Assembly: GCF_000377765.1 (NCBI RefSeq)
Contig: NZ_KB898678.1
Span: 1 to 64,000 of the forward strand
Direction of reading: 5' to 3'
From: Gracilibacillus lacisalsi DSM 19029
Lineage (GTDB): Bacteria > Bacillota > Bacilli > Bacillales > Amphibacillaceae
Length of the DNA stretch: 64,000 nucleotides
Shown: positions 1 to 8,826 of the stretch, in pieces
Numbering within the stretch: the first letter of the stretch is position 1
How the letters are laid out: every line of letters begins with the position of its first letter
The notes under the pieces: generated by a model
Databases searched by the model: none
Told to the model about the DNA's origin: nothing
Seen by the model: the letters and a program-made list of their open reading frames with translations, nothing else
Translations under genes and position numbers: made by a program

Positions 1-61
1 GTATGTGACAGTTAACTTTTTGAGGTTTTATACCATGTGAAATAAAAGACGTAATGTCCGT

Positions 62-240
62 ACGTTAAAACAATGTAGAACGTTATTTAGCGTAGGCGTC
101 CACTTCGACTCCTGTGGGATCAGCGTGATCTGAAGATCCACTTTTGTAAAGCGATCTTCTTTACAAAAGTTAGCTGAAGACACGCCCCACGGAAAGCGAA
201 GTGGACAAGCCGCAGCGGTTGTTACGCCTATTATTCATGT
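62..240. repeat. Dispersed hairpin repeat, single unit
   Basis: This non-coding stretch is a long imperfect inverted repeat. GTCCACTTCG near the left end pairs with CGAAGTGGAC near 200-212, and an inner arm ACTTTTGTAAAG pairs with CTTTACAAAAGT. The same sequence family recurs inside the two longer repeats near 12.5 kb and 24.4 kb (shared words GAAGATCCACTTTT and GTTAGCTGAAG). The rest of 1-381 holds no gene that I can see. A TATAAT at 353-358 is a plausible -10 box for the following gene. Confidence 0.75.
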
Positions 241-381
241 CAAAATGACTACTTTGGACAGGATCGGCGGGGCTAGCCGGTTTTTCGAATGCAATCTCCA
301 TTCAGCAACAAATCGATCGAAAGATATTATCAATCTAGCTTTATGAGTATGATATAATAGACTAAGAAATGGAGGGATTGG

Positions 382-1080
382 ATGAGTACCAATGATTCGC
401 AAAAACTTTTACATTTATTACATATGCACCATTCATCTTTCTTAAAAAGTCAGGTAGCACATGCAATTGGAATGGAAATGTATATCCGATCCAAGCAAGT
501 AAATTCAAAGGAAGATCTGGCTTCCTTTTGCTATAGTTACGTCGGTAATTATTTATTATATAACGATGCAATTATTATTAAAGAATTATTTTCAAAACTG
601 AAGAAAAATGATTGGGATCAGGTTCTGTATTTAGCCGAAATATATAATGCCAGAAAAAATGTATTGGAGTTAAAGAAGACTAGCCGCCAAGCAGGGAGCC
701 GTTTCCTTGATCGGCTATTGACGATTGAAGCGACACCTATCCTCTCCAAATGGTCGGAAGAAATAAAGGATAGAGATTCGTTAAATCATTATGTTATTGT
801 ATATAGTCTTTATGCATTTGAAAAAGGGTTTGACTTGTTTGCAACGATCCAAACCTATTTATATTTTTCTTTAACAAACCTTATTCAGCATGCGGTAAGA
901 GCGATTCCACTAGCACCAAAAGACGCGGAACAAGTCACATTAGATGCATTAACAAAAGTGGATCAAACAACTGAATTGGCGATGACACTACATTTTAAAG
1001 ATATGCAGAATAGTGCGATCGGATTGGAAATATCCGCTATGCAGCATAAATATCTTTTATCAAAATTATTTATATCTTAA
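382..1080 (+). CDS. ureF: Urease accessory protein UreF
   Basis: UreF is a GTPase-regulating chaperone that works with UreD and UreG to insert nickel into apo-urease in the cytoplasm. The 232 residues match the usual UreF length. Family features seen are SSFLKSQVAHAIGMEMYI at 18-35 (the position of the usual SFPTGAFSHSFGLE motif, but lacking its glycines), an all-helical middle, and NLIQHAVRAIPL at 166-177, the C-terminal UreF signature. Start ATG 382 follows GGAGGG. The next gene begins immediately after the stop. No urease subunit or ureG is visible; these may lie upstream of the window. The sequence is divergent, but the family call is firm. Confidence 0.85.
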   Translation: MSTNDSQKLLHLLHMHHSSFLKSQVAHAIGMEMYIRSKQVNSKEDLASFCYSYVGNYLLYNDAIIIKELFSKLKKNDWDQVLYLAEIYNARKNVLELKKTSRQAGSRFLDRLLTIEATPILSKWSEEIKDRDSLNHYVIVYSLYAFEKGFDLFATIQTYLYFSLTNLIQHAVRAIPLAPKDAEQVTLDALTKVDQTTELAMTLHFKDMQNSAIGLEISAMQHKYLLSKLFIS

Positions 1081-1847
1081 TGGAGGTAAAGATGGAATCG
1101 AATAAGCAGTTACAAGCACGGTTTCAGAAAGTCAATCTTCTAGACTATAAAGGTGATCAACCATTAAAAATTGCAAAAGCAGATCAGAGCCACCGTGTGT
1201 TCACGACCTATAATATCGATGGATTGAATCAAACAACAGATCCCATTTCGATTGATTTTACAGTAAAAAAAGCGTCTAATATAAAACTATTAGAGATGGA
1301 AACGGATAAGCATGCTCAAGAAGATCACTCCCTTCAATTCACCTGTAACATCGAAGAAGAAGCGTTATTATTTTTTAAAAAGCGTGAAATAATCCCAGCT
1401 AATCATAGTAAGATTAGTCAGCATATAAAAGTGAATGTCACAGGGGATGCGGAATTTGTCTGGTCAGAAATCGTTCATTTAAATCAAGTATCTGATTATC
1501 ATTACTATTCGCTAATGGAGATCTGGACAGAAGATCAATGTCTAGCTTATGATCCGGTCCAATTTACCGGAAAGGAAGAGATGTTGGCACATCATGGCAT
1601 GACAGAGTCATTTCCATATGTTGCTTCGATATGGTATATTTCACCGGATCCGCCTTTTGATGAATGGGATGTCCAGCAGCGCTTATCGCAAGCGAAGCAC
1701 CATCGAGCAGGGATGACCGATATCGATGGTAAAGGAATACTAATTCGCTGGCTTTCGACGGATTTAACATTATTGAAACAAGAGGTCGACGATGTGCTTG
1801 CCTTTTTTGATGAAAAAATCACAGATATACGAAAGTGGAGAGTTTGA
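1080..1847 (+). CDS. ureD: Urease accessory protein UreD (UreH)
   Basis: UreD is the scaffold that binds urease and channels nickel from UreG/UreF. The 255-residue protein is beta-rich, has the usual UreD length and shows the central pattern EEALLFFKKREIIP ... VTGDAEFVWSEIVHL, typical of UreD cores. The call also rests on its position directly after ureF: the start codon region overlaps the ureF stop. TAATGGAGGTAAAGATGG offers both a start at 1080 and a better spaced ATG at 1092 preceded by GGAGG, so the true N-terminus may be four residues shorter. A rho-independent terminator follows directly. Similarity is weaker than for UreF. Confidence 0.72.
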   Translation: MEVKMESNKQLQARFQKVNLLDYKGDQPLKIAKADQSHRVFTTYNIDGLNQTTDPISIDFTVKKASNIKLLEMETDKHAQEDHSLQFTCNIEEEALLFFKKREIIPANHSKISQHIKVNVTGDAEFVWSEIVHLNQVSDYHYYSLMEIWTEDQCLAYDPVQFTGKEEMLAHHGMTESFPYVASIWYISPDPPFDEWDVQQRLSQAKHHRAGMTDIDGKGILIRWLSTDLTLLKQEVDDVLAFFDEKITDIRKWRV

Positions 1848-1880
1848 AAAAAGTTAGGAGATTATCTTCTAGCTTTTTTT
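1847..1880 (+). terminator. Rho-independent terminator after ureD
   Basis: A 15-bp stem (1847-1861 with 1865-1879, two G-T pairs) with a three-base loop and a T run at the 3' end. It overlaps the last base of the ureD stop codon. Confidence 0.8.
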
Positions 1881-1895
1881 CTAAGGAGGATAAAG

Positions 1896-2720
1896 ATGGG
1901 ACAATTTCCTAAGGCTGTGGCTTATTATTATAAACGCTGGCACGAGTTTGAGATGGACTTGCATCATCATCCTGCAATCGAGATTATGTATGTTATGGAT
2001 GGCAAATGTCAGATTGAAATTGATGACCGGATTGTTCATATGCGTAAGGGTCAATATATTTATATTCAGAGTAATGTGAAGCATCGTCTAATTATTGATA
2101 AAGATCACCCATGCAGAATGTTAAATATCGAATTTATCCTTCATAGCAATAAAACCACTCCTTATATATCCATTGAACAGCTTTTTCAAACACAGCCGTC
2201 CATACGGTCATTATTTGATCAGAACGAACGGTATTTTCTATTAAAGGATGATGAAGCGGTATATTTTACTTTAAGACACCTCGTTCTGGAATTAGATCAT
2301 CAGTCTGCAAACAATCAACTGTTGATCGATAACTTAATGGTCCAATTGTTACTGTGGATTGACCGTAACCGACGTGAGTATCATGAACAAACAGGTAATC
2401 AGCATATTAAAAAGGCATTGACCTATATTCATGAACATTATGATACAGAAATAAAGGTAGAAAGGCTTGCGTCTATCACGCATCTTCATCCTAGCTATTT
2501 ACATAAAATCTTCCGTCGTTCACAAGGAATGACGATTAATCAATATATTACCAAAGTACGGCTGGAGAAAGCAAAAATGCTGCTAGTTAATACTGAAATT
2601 CCTGTTACAGAAATTTCTAATTATGTTGGGGTGAACACGAGTCAATACTTTAGCAATTTGTTTAAAAAGGAAACAGGTTTATCACCGTCAGCCTATCGGG
2701 AACATTCTCGTGAAATATAA
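1896..2720 (+). CDS. AraC-family transcriptional regulator with cupin sensor domain
   Basis: This 274-residue protein has an N-terminal cupin-like sensor (about 15-110, with HHHPAIEIMYVMDG and RKGQYIYIQSNVKH) and a C-terminal double helix-turn-helix of the AraC/XylS type (about 172-274, with VERLASITHLHPSYLHKIFR and the signature ending VSNLFKKETGLSPSAYR-like). Such proteins activate sugar operons on binding a ligand. Start ATG 1896 is preceded by AAGGAGG. It stands 105 bases upstream of a GH4 glycosidase in the same direction, so control of that gene is likely. The ligand is unknown, presumably an alpha-galactoside or related sugar. Confidence 0.88.
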   Translation: MGQFPKAVAYYYKRWHEFEMDLHHHPAIEIMYVMDGKCQIEIDDRIVHMRKGQYIYIQSNVKHRLIIDKDHPCRMLNIEFILHSNKTTPYISIEQLFQTQPSIRSLFDQNERYFLLKDDEAVYFTLRHLVLELDHQSANNQLLIDNLMVQLLLWIDRNRREYHEQTGNQHIKKALTYIHEHYDTEIKVERLASITHLHPSYLHKIFRRSQGMTINQYITKVRLEKAKMLLVNTEIPVTEISNYVGVNTSQYFSNLFKKETGLSPSAYREHSREI

Positions 2721-2764
2721 AAGGTTAGAATTTTACACATATACTGGTCAAGAAACGATAATAT

Positions 2765-2778
2765 TTAAATCGCTTACA
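2765..2778 (+). promoter_or_regulatory. cre-like CcpA site before GH4 gene
   Basis: TTAAATCGCTTACA matches 12 of 14 positions of a standard cre (TGAAAGCGCTTACA). It lies about 45 bases before the GH4 start codon, just upstream of a -10-like TAAGAT at 2791-2796, consistent with catabolite repression. Confidence 0.5.
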
Positions 2779-2825
2779 CTCCTTTCGTGATAAGATACCT
2801 TTAAAGACGAAAAGGAGGTAGAGAC

Positions 2826-4313
2826 ATGTCATTTAAAATTGCTTTTATCGGTGCAGGTAGTATTGGATTTACGCGTGGCTTGCTTCGTGATATTTTGTCG
2901 GTACCAGAGTTCCAAAGAATAGAGGTAGCTTTTACCGATATCAATCAGAAAAACTTAGACATGGTAACACAGTTGTGTCAACGGGATATCGATGAAAATG
3001 GACTAGCTATTACGATTGAAGCAACGACAGACAGAAGAACTGCTTTAACAGATGCAAAATATATTTTTAATGTAGTCAGAATTGGTGGATTAGAAGCATT
3101 TAAACAAGATGTGGAGATACCATTAAAATACGGTGTTGACCAGTGTGTAGGGGATACACTAAGTGCAGGCGGAATTATGTATGGGCAACGTGGAATAGCA
3201 GAAATGTTAGAAATTTGTAAAGATATTCGTGAAGTAGCGGATCCAGGTGTGTTGTTGTTAAACTATGCGAACCCAATGGTCATGTTAACATGGGCCTGTA
3301 ACAAATATGGAGGAGTTAATACAATCGGTCTTTGCCACGGTGTTCAAAATGGTCATAAACAGATCGCCGAAGTATTAGGAAAGAAAAAAGATGAAGTAGA
3401 TATCATTTGTGCTGGAATCAATCACCAGACATGGTATATAGAAGTGAAAACAAATGGAGTCGACCGGACTGATGAGTTATTAGAAGCATTTGAAAGTCAT
3501 CCTGAATATAAGGATACCGAAAAAGTACGGATTGATATGCTTCGTCGTTTTGGTTATTTTAGTACCGAGTCTAACGGTCATTTGAGTGAGTATGTACCGT
3601 GGTATCGCAAGCGTCCGGAAGAAATTAACGACTGGATTGATTTAAGCAGTTGGATAAACGGAGAAACAGGCGGGTATCTACGCGTTTGTACGGAGGGACG
3701 TAATTGGTTTGAGACAGATTTTCCAAATTGGTTAAAGGAACCATCCTTTGAATACAAAGAGGAAAATCGTGGTGAAGAACATGGTTCCTATATTTTAGAA
3801 GGATTGGAAACCGGTCGTGTATACCGTGGTCACTTTAACAGGGTAAACAATGGAATTATTTCGAATTTACCAGGTGATGCGATCATTGAAGCACCGGGTT
3901 ATGTTGATCGCAATGGAATTAATATGCCGTATGTAGGGGATTTACCACTGGGACCTGCTGCCGTTTGTAGTGTCAGCATTTCCGTTCAGCGCTTAGCAGT
4001 TGAAGCAGCTGTCCATGGAGATGATTATTTGTTGCGCCAAGCAATGATGATGGACCCGCTAGTCGGTGCTGTGTGTAACCCGAAAGAAATCTGGCAAATG
4101 ACTGATGAAATGTTAGTTGCCGAAAAAGAATGGTTACCACAGTATAAAGAAGCGATAGCTCAGGCCGAAAAAAGATTAGCAGAAGAAGAACGAATTCCAA
4201 CGAAAGATTATCAGGGAGCGGCGCGAGTAAAAGTGAAATCAGTGGCAGAAATGGCCAAAGATAGAGAAACAGCTGTGAAAAATGCCGGAGAAGCAGATAA
4301 AGGGAATTTTTGA
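2826..4313 (+). CDS. GH4 family alpha-glycosidase (alpha-galactosidase/alpha-glucosidase type)
   Basis: GH4 enzymes hydrolyse glycosides through an NAD-dependent oxidation-elimination mechanism needing a divalent metal, and they act in the cytoplasm. Seen here: the NAD-binding loop GAGSIG at 9-14, NPMVMLTW, the metal-ligand cysteine in GLCHGVQ (about residue 170) and the following histidine in AGINHQTWY (about residue 199). At 495 residues it is longer than E. coli MelA (about 450), with a lysine/glutamate-rich C-terminus. Start ATG 2826 follows AAAAGGAGGTAGAGAC. The upstream AraC gene is the likely regulator. Exact substrate cannot be read from sequence; LplD-like alpha-galacturonidase is an alternative but fits less well. 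Confidence 0.85.
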   Translation: MSFKIAFIGAGSIGFTRGLLRDILSVPEFQRIEVAFTDINQKNLDMVTQLCQRDIDENGLAITIEATTDRRTALTDAKYIFNVVRIGGLEAFKQDVEIPLKYGVDQCVGDTLSAGGIMYGQRGIAEMLEICKDIREVADPGVLLLNYANPMVMLTWACNKYGGVNTIGLCHGVQNGHKQIAEVLGKKKDEVDIICAGINHQTWYIEVKTNGVDRTDELLEAFESHPEYKDTEKVRIDMLRRFGYFSTESNGHLSEYVPWYRKRPEEINDWIDLSSWINGETGGYLRVCTEGRNWFETDFPNWLKEPSFEYKEENRGEEHGSYILEGLETGRVYRGHFNRVNNGIISNLPGDAIIEAPGYVDRNGINMPYVGDLPLGPAAVCSVSISVQRLAVEAAVHGDDYLLRQAMMMDPLVGAVCNPKEIWQMTDEMLVAEKEWLPQYKEAIAQAEKRLAEEERIPTKDYQGAARVKVKSVAEMAKDRETAVKNAGEADKGNF

Positions 4314-4338
4314 TAAAAGTGAAGAAAATTAGTATAGT

Positions 4339-4370
4339 AAAGCCACTAGGATATTTTAGTGGCTTTTTTT
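4339..4370 (+). terminator. Rho-independent terminator after GH4 gene
   Basis: AAAGCCACTA (4339-4348) pairs with TAGTGGCTTT (4357-4366), followed by a run of T. Confidence 0.85.
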
Positions 4371-4392
4371 CGTGTGAACTAATTTTTAGCAA

Positions 4393-4697
4393 TCTCGCGG
4401 ACAAAAAAGAGTGAAATCAAGGAAAAGTGTCCGTGAGAACCGATCTCGTGGACAAAAAAAGTGAAAACGATCAAAAGTGTCCATGAGATTTAATCTCGTG
4501 GACAAAAAAGAGTGAAAACGATCAAAAGTGTCCATGAGAATCAATCTCGCGGACAAAAAAGAGCGAAAACGATCAAAAGTGTCCATGAGAATCGATCTCG
4601 TGGACAAAAAAGAGTAAAATCAAGGAAAAGTGTCTCCGAGAACCGCGCTCAAGGACAAAAGAAAGCAATATCAACAAAATCTGTCACCGAAAAAAGG
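4393..4697. repeat. Six tandem 50-51-bp repeats, each an imperfect hairpin
   Basis: Units begin at 4393, 4444, 4494, 4545, 4596 and 4647. Each carries TCTCGTGGACAAAAAA near its left end and AAGTGTCCATGAGA near its right end, so GTGGACA and TGTCCAT can pair across an A-rich loop containing GAAAACGATCAAAAG. The middle four units are nearly identical; the first and fifth share a variant centre (GAAATCAAGGAAAAG), and the sixth is decayed and runs into the ribosome site of the next gene. The unit is 17 codons long, so open frames through the array are by-products. Confidence 0.9.
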
Positions 4698-4707
4698 AGT
4701 TGAAAAT

Positions 4708-5433
4708 ATGAAAATAATCCCTCTAGGAATTTGGGGAGGCTATCCGCAGGCAAATAGTGCTACATCTTCTTTTTTAATTGAGGAAGACGGGTTTCATCTG
4801 TTATTAGATTGTGGTAGTGGAGTGCTTGCATCGTTGCAAAATTACATATCCATTCAACAATTAGATGCGGTGATTATCACCCATTACCATCATGATCATA
4901 TTGCCGATGTTGGAGCGCTTCATTACGCAAAATTGATCCAAAACCAATTAGCGGATCAACCTAAAACAATAGCCATATATGCGCATGATCGGGATGAGCA
5001 GTACCACTCTTTATCTTTTAAAGAACATATTGAAGCATTTAATATAATCAAAACGTCACAAATAGGTCCTTTTACAATAGAGACAACAGAGACGAATCAT
5101 CCTGTATACTGTTTAGCAATAAAACTAGAGGCAAAAGGAAAAAAGGTCGTCTTTACAGCTGATACTGGCTGGAAAAAGTCATTGATCCCATTCTCTCAAC
5201 ATGCTGATTTATTGGTTTCAGAGGCTAATCTCTATCAGGAATATGAAGGGAAAATTCCAGGCCATATGAGTGGTCGACAGGCGGGGGCATTGGCAGAAAA
5301 AGCAGCCGCTAAACAACTGATACTAACTCATTTACCTCATTTCGGCGATGTTCAAAATATATTAAAAGAGGCGGAACAAACATATACCAATCAAGCAGCA
5401 ATAGCAATAGTCGGTCAATCGATTACTATTTAA
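4708..5433 (+). CDS. yhfI: YhfI-like metallo-beta-lactamase-fold hydrolase
   Basis: A cytoplasmic zinc-dependent hydrolase of the metallo-beta-lactamase superfamily, close in layout to B. subtilis YhfI (about 244 residues), which resembles RNase Z-type phosphodiesterases; its physiological substrate is unknown. The metal motif HYHHDH lies at 59-64, with later ligands in ETNHP, TADTGW and the terminal LTHLPHF. I place the start at ATG 4708 behind AAAAAGGAGT, giving 241 residues (MKIIPLGIWGGYP). A longer in-frame extension to 4630 would translate tandem repeat DNA and is not credible. It converges on a LacI gene and shares a terminator with it. Confidence 0.85.
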   Translation: MKIIPLGIWGGYPQANSATSSFLIEEDGFHLLLDCGSGVLASLQNYISIQQLDAVIITHYHHDHIADVGALHYAKLIQNQLADQPKTIAIYAHDRDEQYHSLSFKEHIEAFNIIKTSQIGPFTIETTETNHPVYCLAIKLEAKGKKVVFTADTGWKKSLIPFSQHADLLVSEANLYQEYEGKIPGHMSGRQAGALAEKAAAKQLILTHLPHFGDVQNILKEAEQTYTNQAAIAIVGQSITI

Positions 5434-5469
5434 AAAAAGGTATACCTACTAACACAGGTATACCTTTTC
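5432..5469. terminator. Bidirectional terminator
   Basis: AAAAGGTATACCT and AGGTATACCTTTT form a stem with A and T tracts on either side. It serves the convergent yhfI and lacI-type genes. Confidence 0.8.
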
Positions 5470-5471
5470 AA

Positions 5472-6509
5472 CTATTGTAAAGTTTCAGATTTATTTGATT
5501 TAGTTGATTGTCTAAATTTAATTTCATAAGGAACAATAATACGTTTAGCTGGCTCATCCTTGTTTTTTGCTTTCTCAATTAAGCACCTTGCTGATTGCAC
5601 ACCTAACTGATAAATTTGAATATCAACAGTTGTTAAAGGTGGTGTGGTAATTTCCGATAAATAAAGGTTATTAAATGATGTTAAGGAAACATCTTCAGGG
5701 CAACTAAGACCGATTTCTTCTAATGTATTAATAACCCCTAAAGACATCAAGTCATCGGCAACTACCAAACCTGTTGGCGGTTCATCCAACGCAAATAGTT
5801 GCTCGACCGCATCACTACCACCGGATTTTAGAAATTCCGCATGTACCGTATATTCGTTTGGTAATGGCAAGCCTGCTTCTTCTATGGCAGACTTATAACC
5901 GTTTAGACGGTCAACGGTTACTGTTAATTCAGTTGAACCACCGATAAAAGCGATATGTCGATGTCCGATGTCTATCAAATGGTTGGTTAAGTCCTTGCTC
6001 GCTTTAAAGTTATTATTATCAACATACGTAATTTCACTTTCTTGTTCAGAAGGTTTCCCTACAATGACAAAGGGAAAATTTTTCTCCGTTAAAAATTGTT
6101 GTACAGGATCAGCAATCCGCGAATAAAGTAAGATAATACCATCAACCCTGTTACCGTTTACCATTCGTTGTACTTCTTCATATACGTCTTCTTCATTACC
6201 ACCCGTTGATACGTATAAAGAATATTCTGCTTCATGGGCAAAAGAGCCAATTCCACGTAAAACTTCAGGAAAGAATGGATTTTGCAATGCTTTATCAGCT
6301 GATGATGGCATGATGACACCAATTGCTTGTGAAGATCGTACCGCGAGATTACGTGCGTTTATATTTGGATGGTATCCCAGATCTTTCATCGCTTTTCTTA
6401 CACGCTTTTTGGTATCTAAACTGATTCTAGGATTGTCTGCTATAACTCTAGAAACCGTTGAGGGTGCTACTCCTGCTTTTTTTGCTACGTCTTTTATTGT
6501 AACTGCCAT
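5472..6509 (-). CDS. LacI/GalR-family repressor of the maltodextrin locus
   Basis: This 345-residue regulator has a LacI helix-turn-helix at 1-56 (TIKDVAKKAGVAPSTVSRVI) and a periplasmic-binding-protein-like sensor domain over the rest (DNNNFKASKDLTNHLIDIGHRHIAFIGG). Its start ATG is preceded by AAAGGGTG. It lies downstream of, and in the same direction as, the mdxE-mdxF-mdxG importer genes, with 111 bases between. By position it is a MalR-type repressor, and the palindrome GCGCAATCGATTGCGC before mdxE is the natural candidate operator. Binding of maltose or a maltodextrin as inducer is inferred from neighbours only. Confidence 0.85.
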   Translation of the reverse strand: MAVTIKDVAKKAGVAPSTVSRVIADNPRISLDTKKRVRKAMKDLGYHPNINARNLAVRSSQAIGVIMPSSADKALQNPFFPEVLRGIGSFAHEAEYSLYVSTGGNEEDVYEEVQRMVNGNRVDGIILLYSRIADPVQQFLTEKNFPFVIVGKPSEQESEITYVDNNNFKASKDLTNHLIDIGHRHIAFIGGSTELTVTVDRLNGYKSAIEEAGLPLPNEYTVHAEFLKSGGSDAVEQLFALDEPPTGLVVADDLMSLGVINTLEEIGLSCPEDVSLTSFNNLYLSEITTPPLTTVDIQIYQLGVQSARCLIEKAKNKDEPAKRIIVPYEIKFRQSTKSNKSETLQ

Positions 6510-6620
6510 AATTTTTCACCCTTTAGATTTGTAAAAATGCATTAATGTCTGAGAATTCTGTATTTCTATTATATGTGATCAGGTATTATTATCAAAGTAT
6601 ATTTCACTCTAAAACGAAAT

Positions 6621-7460
6621 TTATCCTTTCGTTCCTCCTGCTGTTAGTCCAGAAATTAAGTAGCGTTGCAAGAATAGATAAACCGTTGCAACTGGAACTG
6701 CTATTAAAATAGAACCTGCAGCAAATCTAGTGAAGTTATTTGCAAAGCGATCATTAATAAAATTAAATAATCCAACTGCTAGAGTATAGTTATCCTGACT
6801 TGATAGTACGATTGATGGTAATAGGAAATCAAAAAGTGGCATCATAAAATTAAATAATGCAACTACTGCTAAAATAGGTTTTGCTAGTGGAAGCATTACA
6901 CTCCAAAATACTCTTAAATGCCCAGCTCCATCTATTCTCGCCGCTTCGTCAAGTTCACGTGGAATAGTGTCAAAATAGCCTTTAACTAACCATGCATTAA
7001 ATGGTATTTGCCCACCTAGATAAACCAATATTAACCCAGTTAATGTATCAAGCATGCCAATCATATTAAGGAAAATATATAATGCTACCATTGCCATCAT
7101 AACTGGAAACATTTGTAGTAACAGGAAGATATACAGTGCATTCTTTTTTCCAACAAATTGGTAACGAGAGAATGCATATGCTACCAATGAGGTAATGATC
7201 ACACTGCCTGCAGCTACTGAGATCGATACAATCAATGAATTTTTATACCATAATAAATAATCACTTTCATCGCTAAAAAGCCATTTATAATGCTCCAACG
7301 AAAAATTTTCTGGAATAAGTGAAGATGAATATAAGCTGGTACCCTGATTGAGAGACATTCCCACCGTCCACACTAATGGATAAAAGATAATAATGGAAGT
7401 GATAAGAATGACTAGGTACATAAGCGTTACTTCGATTTTTGATTTTTGCTTTTGATTCAT
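6621..7460 (-). CDS. mdxG: Maltodextrin ABC transporter permease MdxG (MalG type)
   Basis: An inner-membrane permease of the CUT1 sugar ABC family, 279 residues with about six transmembrane segments. The cytoplasmic EAA loop that contacts the ATPase is visible as ELDEAARIDGAGHLRVFWSVMLPLAKP. The C-terminus ISGLTAGGTKG is typical of MalG-type proteins. The start ATG overlaps the stop of mdxF (TAATG), so translation is coupled. Together with MdxE and MdxF it would import maltose and maltodextrins. No ATPase gene is present in the locus. Confidence 0.88.
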   Translation of the reverse strand: MNQKQKSKIEVTLMYLVILITSIIIFYPLVWTVGMSLNQGTSLYSSSLIPENFSLEHYKWLFSDESDYLLWYKNSLIVSISVAAGSVIITSLVAYAFSRYQFVGKKNALYIFLLLQMFPVMMAMVALYIFLNMIGMLDTLTGLILVYLGGQIPFNAWLVKGYFDTIPRELDEAARIDGAGHLRVFWSVMLPLAKPILAVVALFNFMMPLFDFLLPSIVLSSQDNYTLAVGLFNFINDRFANNFTRFAAGSILIAVPVATVYLFLQRYLISGLTAGGTKG

Positions 7461-8758
7461 TACAATTCACCTTCTTCCTTGAATGATTTCGTCTGCCTAA
7501 ATTGATAAAAGGCAAAACCAGAGATGATAAGTCCCATAATTAGAGAGATAACTGCTGCCATTGCATAGTTGTTTGTTTCAAATGTTAACTTGTATACCCA
7601 TGATATTAATATGTCAGTGCCACCAGCATTTTGATTTCTTACCGGAGGTCCACCTTCATTAAACAAGTAAATAATGTTAAAGTTATTAAAATTTTGCGCA
7701 TACTGCATGATTAGTAACGGTGCAGTAGCAAACATTACATGTGGAAAAGTAATAAATCGAAATTTTTGAAAACGAGATCCGCCATCTACGTCTGCTGCTT
7801 CATACCAGTCTTTTGAGATACTTTGTAAGACACCTGTAAACAATGCAAATATAAATGGGAACCCTAACCATGTTTGAATTAATATAATCGCTGTCCGCGC
7901 GTAGAATGGTTCACTCAACCACGGAATCCCTTCTCCACCGAGGAGTGGAATAATAATATCACGGTTTATCGCACCAAAGTCATCATTAAACATAGCTGAG
8001 AAAATTAAAATCGTAACAAAAGCTGGAACTGCCCAAGGTAAAATTAAAATGGTACGAATTAATTTCTTGAATCGAATTCTTGGATCATTAACGATCAATG
8101 CTAAGAATAAACCTAAAGCTATTTGCAGCGTCGTAGCAACTACTGTCCATACAATGGTCCAAGCTAAAACACTAATGAAGGTATCCTGCCAGATTGGCAC
8201 CGTAATAAGTTCTTTAAAGTTTTCAAACCCAACCCAATCGACAAGGTTCCTTGGGGGTGAGTTGTATAAATTATAATTTGTAAATGCCAGTAAGACTGAA
8301 AAGATAAGTGGGAATATGACGACAAAAATCATTAGTAATAACCCAGGAACAGTCATTAAATATGGAAAAGCAGTATCATAAAAATCGATAATGGTATCTT
8401 TAAGCCCTTTTGGCTGCCATCCATCTTTTATTTTTTTGGCCTGGTTACGTGCATCCATCACATTTCCTACATATAGCGCGATCAAAATAATGGTGGCAAT
8501 TAATGCTAAGACACCAAAGACCAATAATCGAATCGAGTGATCTGTACCAGGAATAGTACCTAACGTACGTAATCCCCATAATCCAAAATTAATGGTATCG
8601 AATAACGTTACTAAAAAAGCGAGCTCTAATAGAATAAAAATAGTTCCTTTTAAAAATCTACGATTATAAAGCTGACCTAACCCTGCAAAAATTATGGATA
8701 ATATGGTAGCAATGTTAGGATTATGGTTTTTAAAGTTGTTATTGGAATTGTGATTCAA
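7460..8758 (-). CDS. mdxF: Maltodextrin ABC transporter permease MdxF (MalF type)
   Basis: The 432-residue partner permease. Like other Gram-positive MdxF/MalC proteins it has an N-terminal extension with two or three additional transmembrane segments (about 15-115, beginning NIATILSIIFAGLGQLYNRR) before the core permease domain. The EAA loop reads DWYEAADVDGGSRFQKFRFITFPHV. I take the start as TTG 8758, which sits behind GGGGAGGTAATCAAA. It is 68 bases downstream of mdxE in the same operon. Its role is maltodextrin passage through the membrane together with MdxG. Confidence 0.88.
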   Translation of the reverse strand: MNHNSNNNFKNHNPNIATILSIIFAGLGQLYNRRFLKGTIFILLELAFLVTLFDTINFGLWGLRTLGTIPGTDHSIRLLVFGVLALIATIILIALYVGNVMDARNQAKKIKDGWQPKGLKDTIIDFYDTAFPYLMTVPGLLLMIFVVIFPLIFSVLLAFTNYNLYNSPPRNLVDWVGFENFKELITVPIWQDTFISVLAWTIVWTVVATTLQIALGLFLALIVNDPRIRFKKLIRTILILPWAVPAFVTILIFSAMFNDDFGAINRDIIIPLLGGEGIPWLSEPFYARTAIILIQTWLGFPFIFALFTGVLQSISKDWYEAADVDGGSRFQKFRFITFPHVMFATAPLLIMQYAQNFNNFNIIYLFNEGGPPVRNQNAGGTDILISWVYKLTFETNNYAMAAVISLIMGLIISGFAFYQFRQTKSFKEEGEL

Positions 8759-8826
8759 TTTGATTACCTCCCCAATAGGACAGAAAAAATGAGAGGGAAG
8801 AAATTATTTTCTCCCCCGTGAATGTT

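Noticed and set aside
4393-4697. CRISPR-like array
   Set aside because: Units are contiguous and almost wholly repeated; there are no unique spacers of constant length and no cas genes.
4630-4707. In-frame N-terminal extension of the YhfI-like protein and separate frames through the repeats at 4386-4703
   Set aside because: The sequence is tandem repeat DNA with a 51-base (17-codon) period, which keeps frames open on both strands by chance. ATG 4708 has the ribosome site and matches family N-termini.
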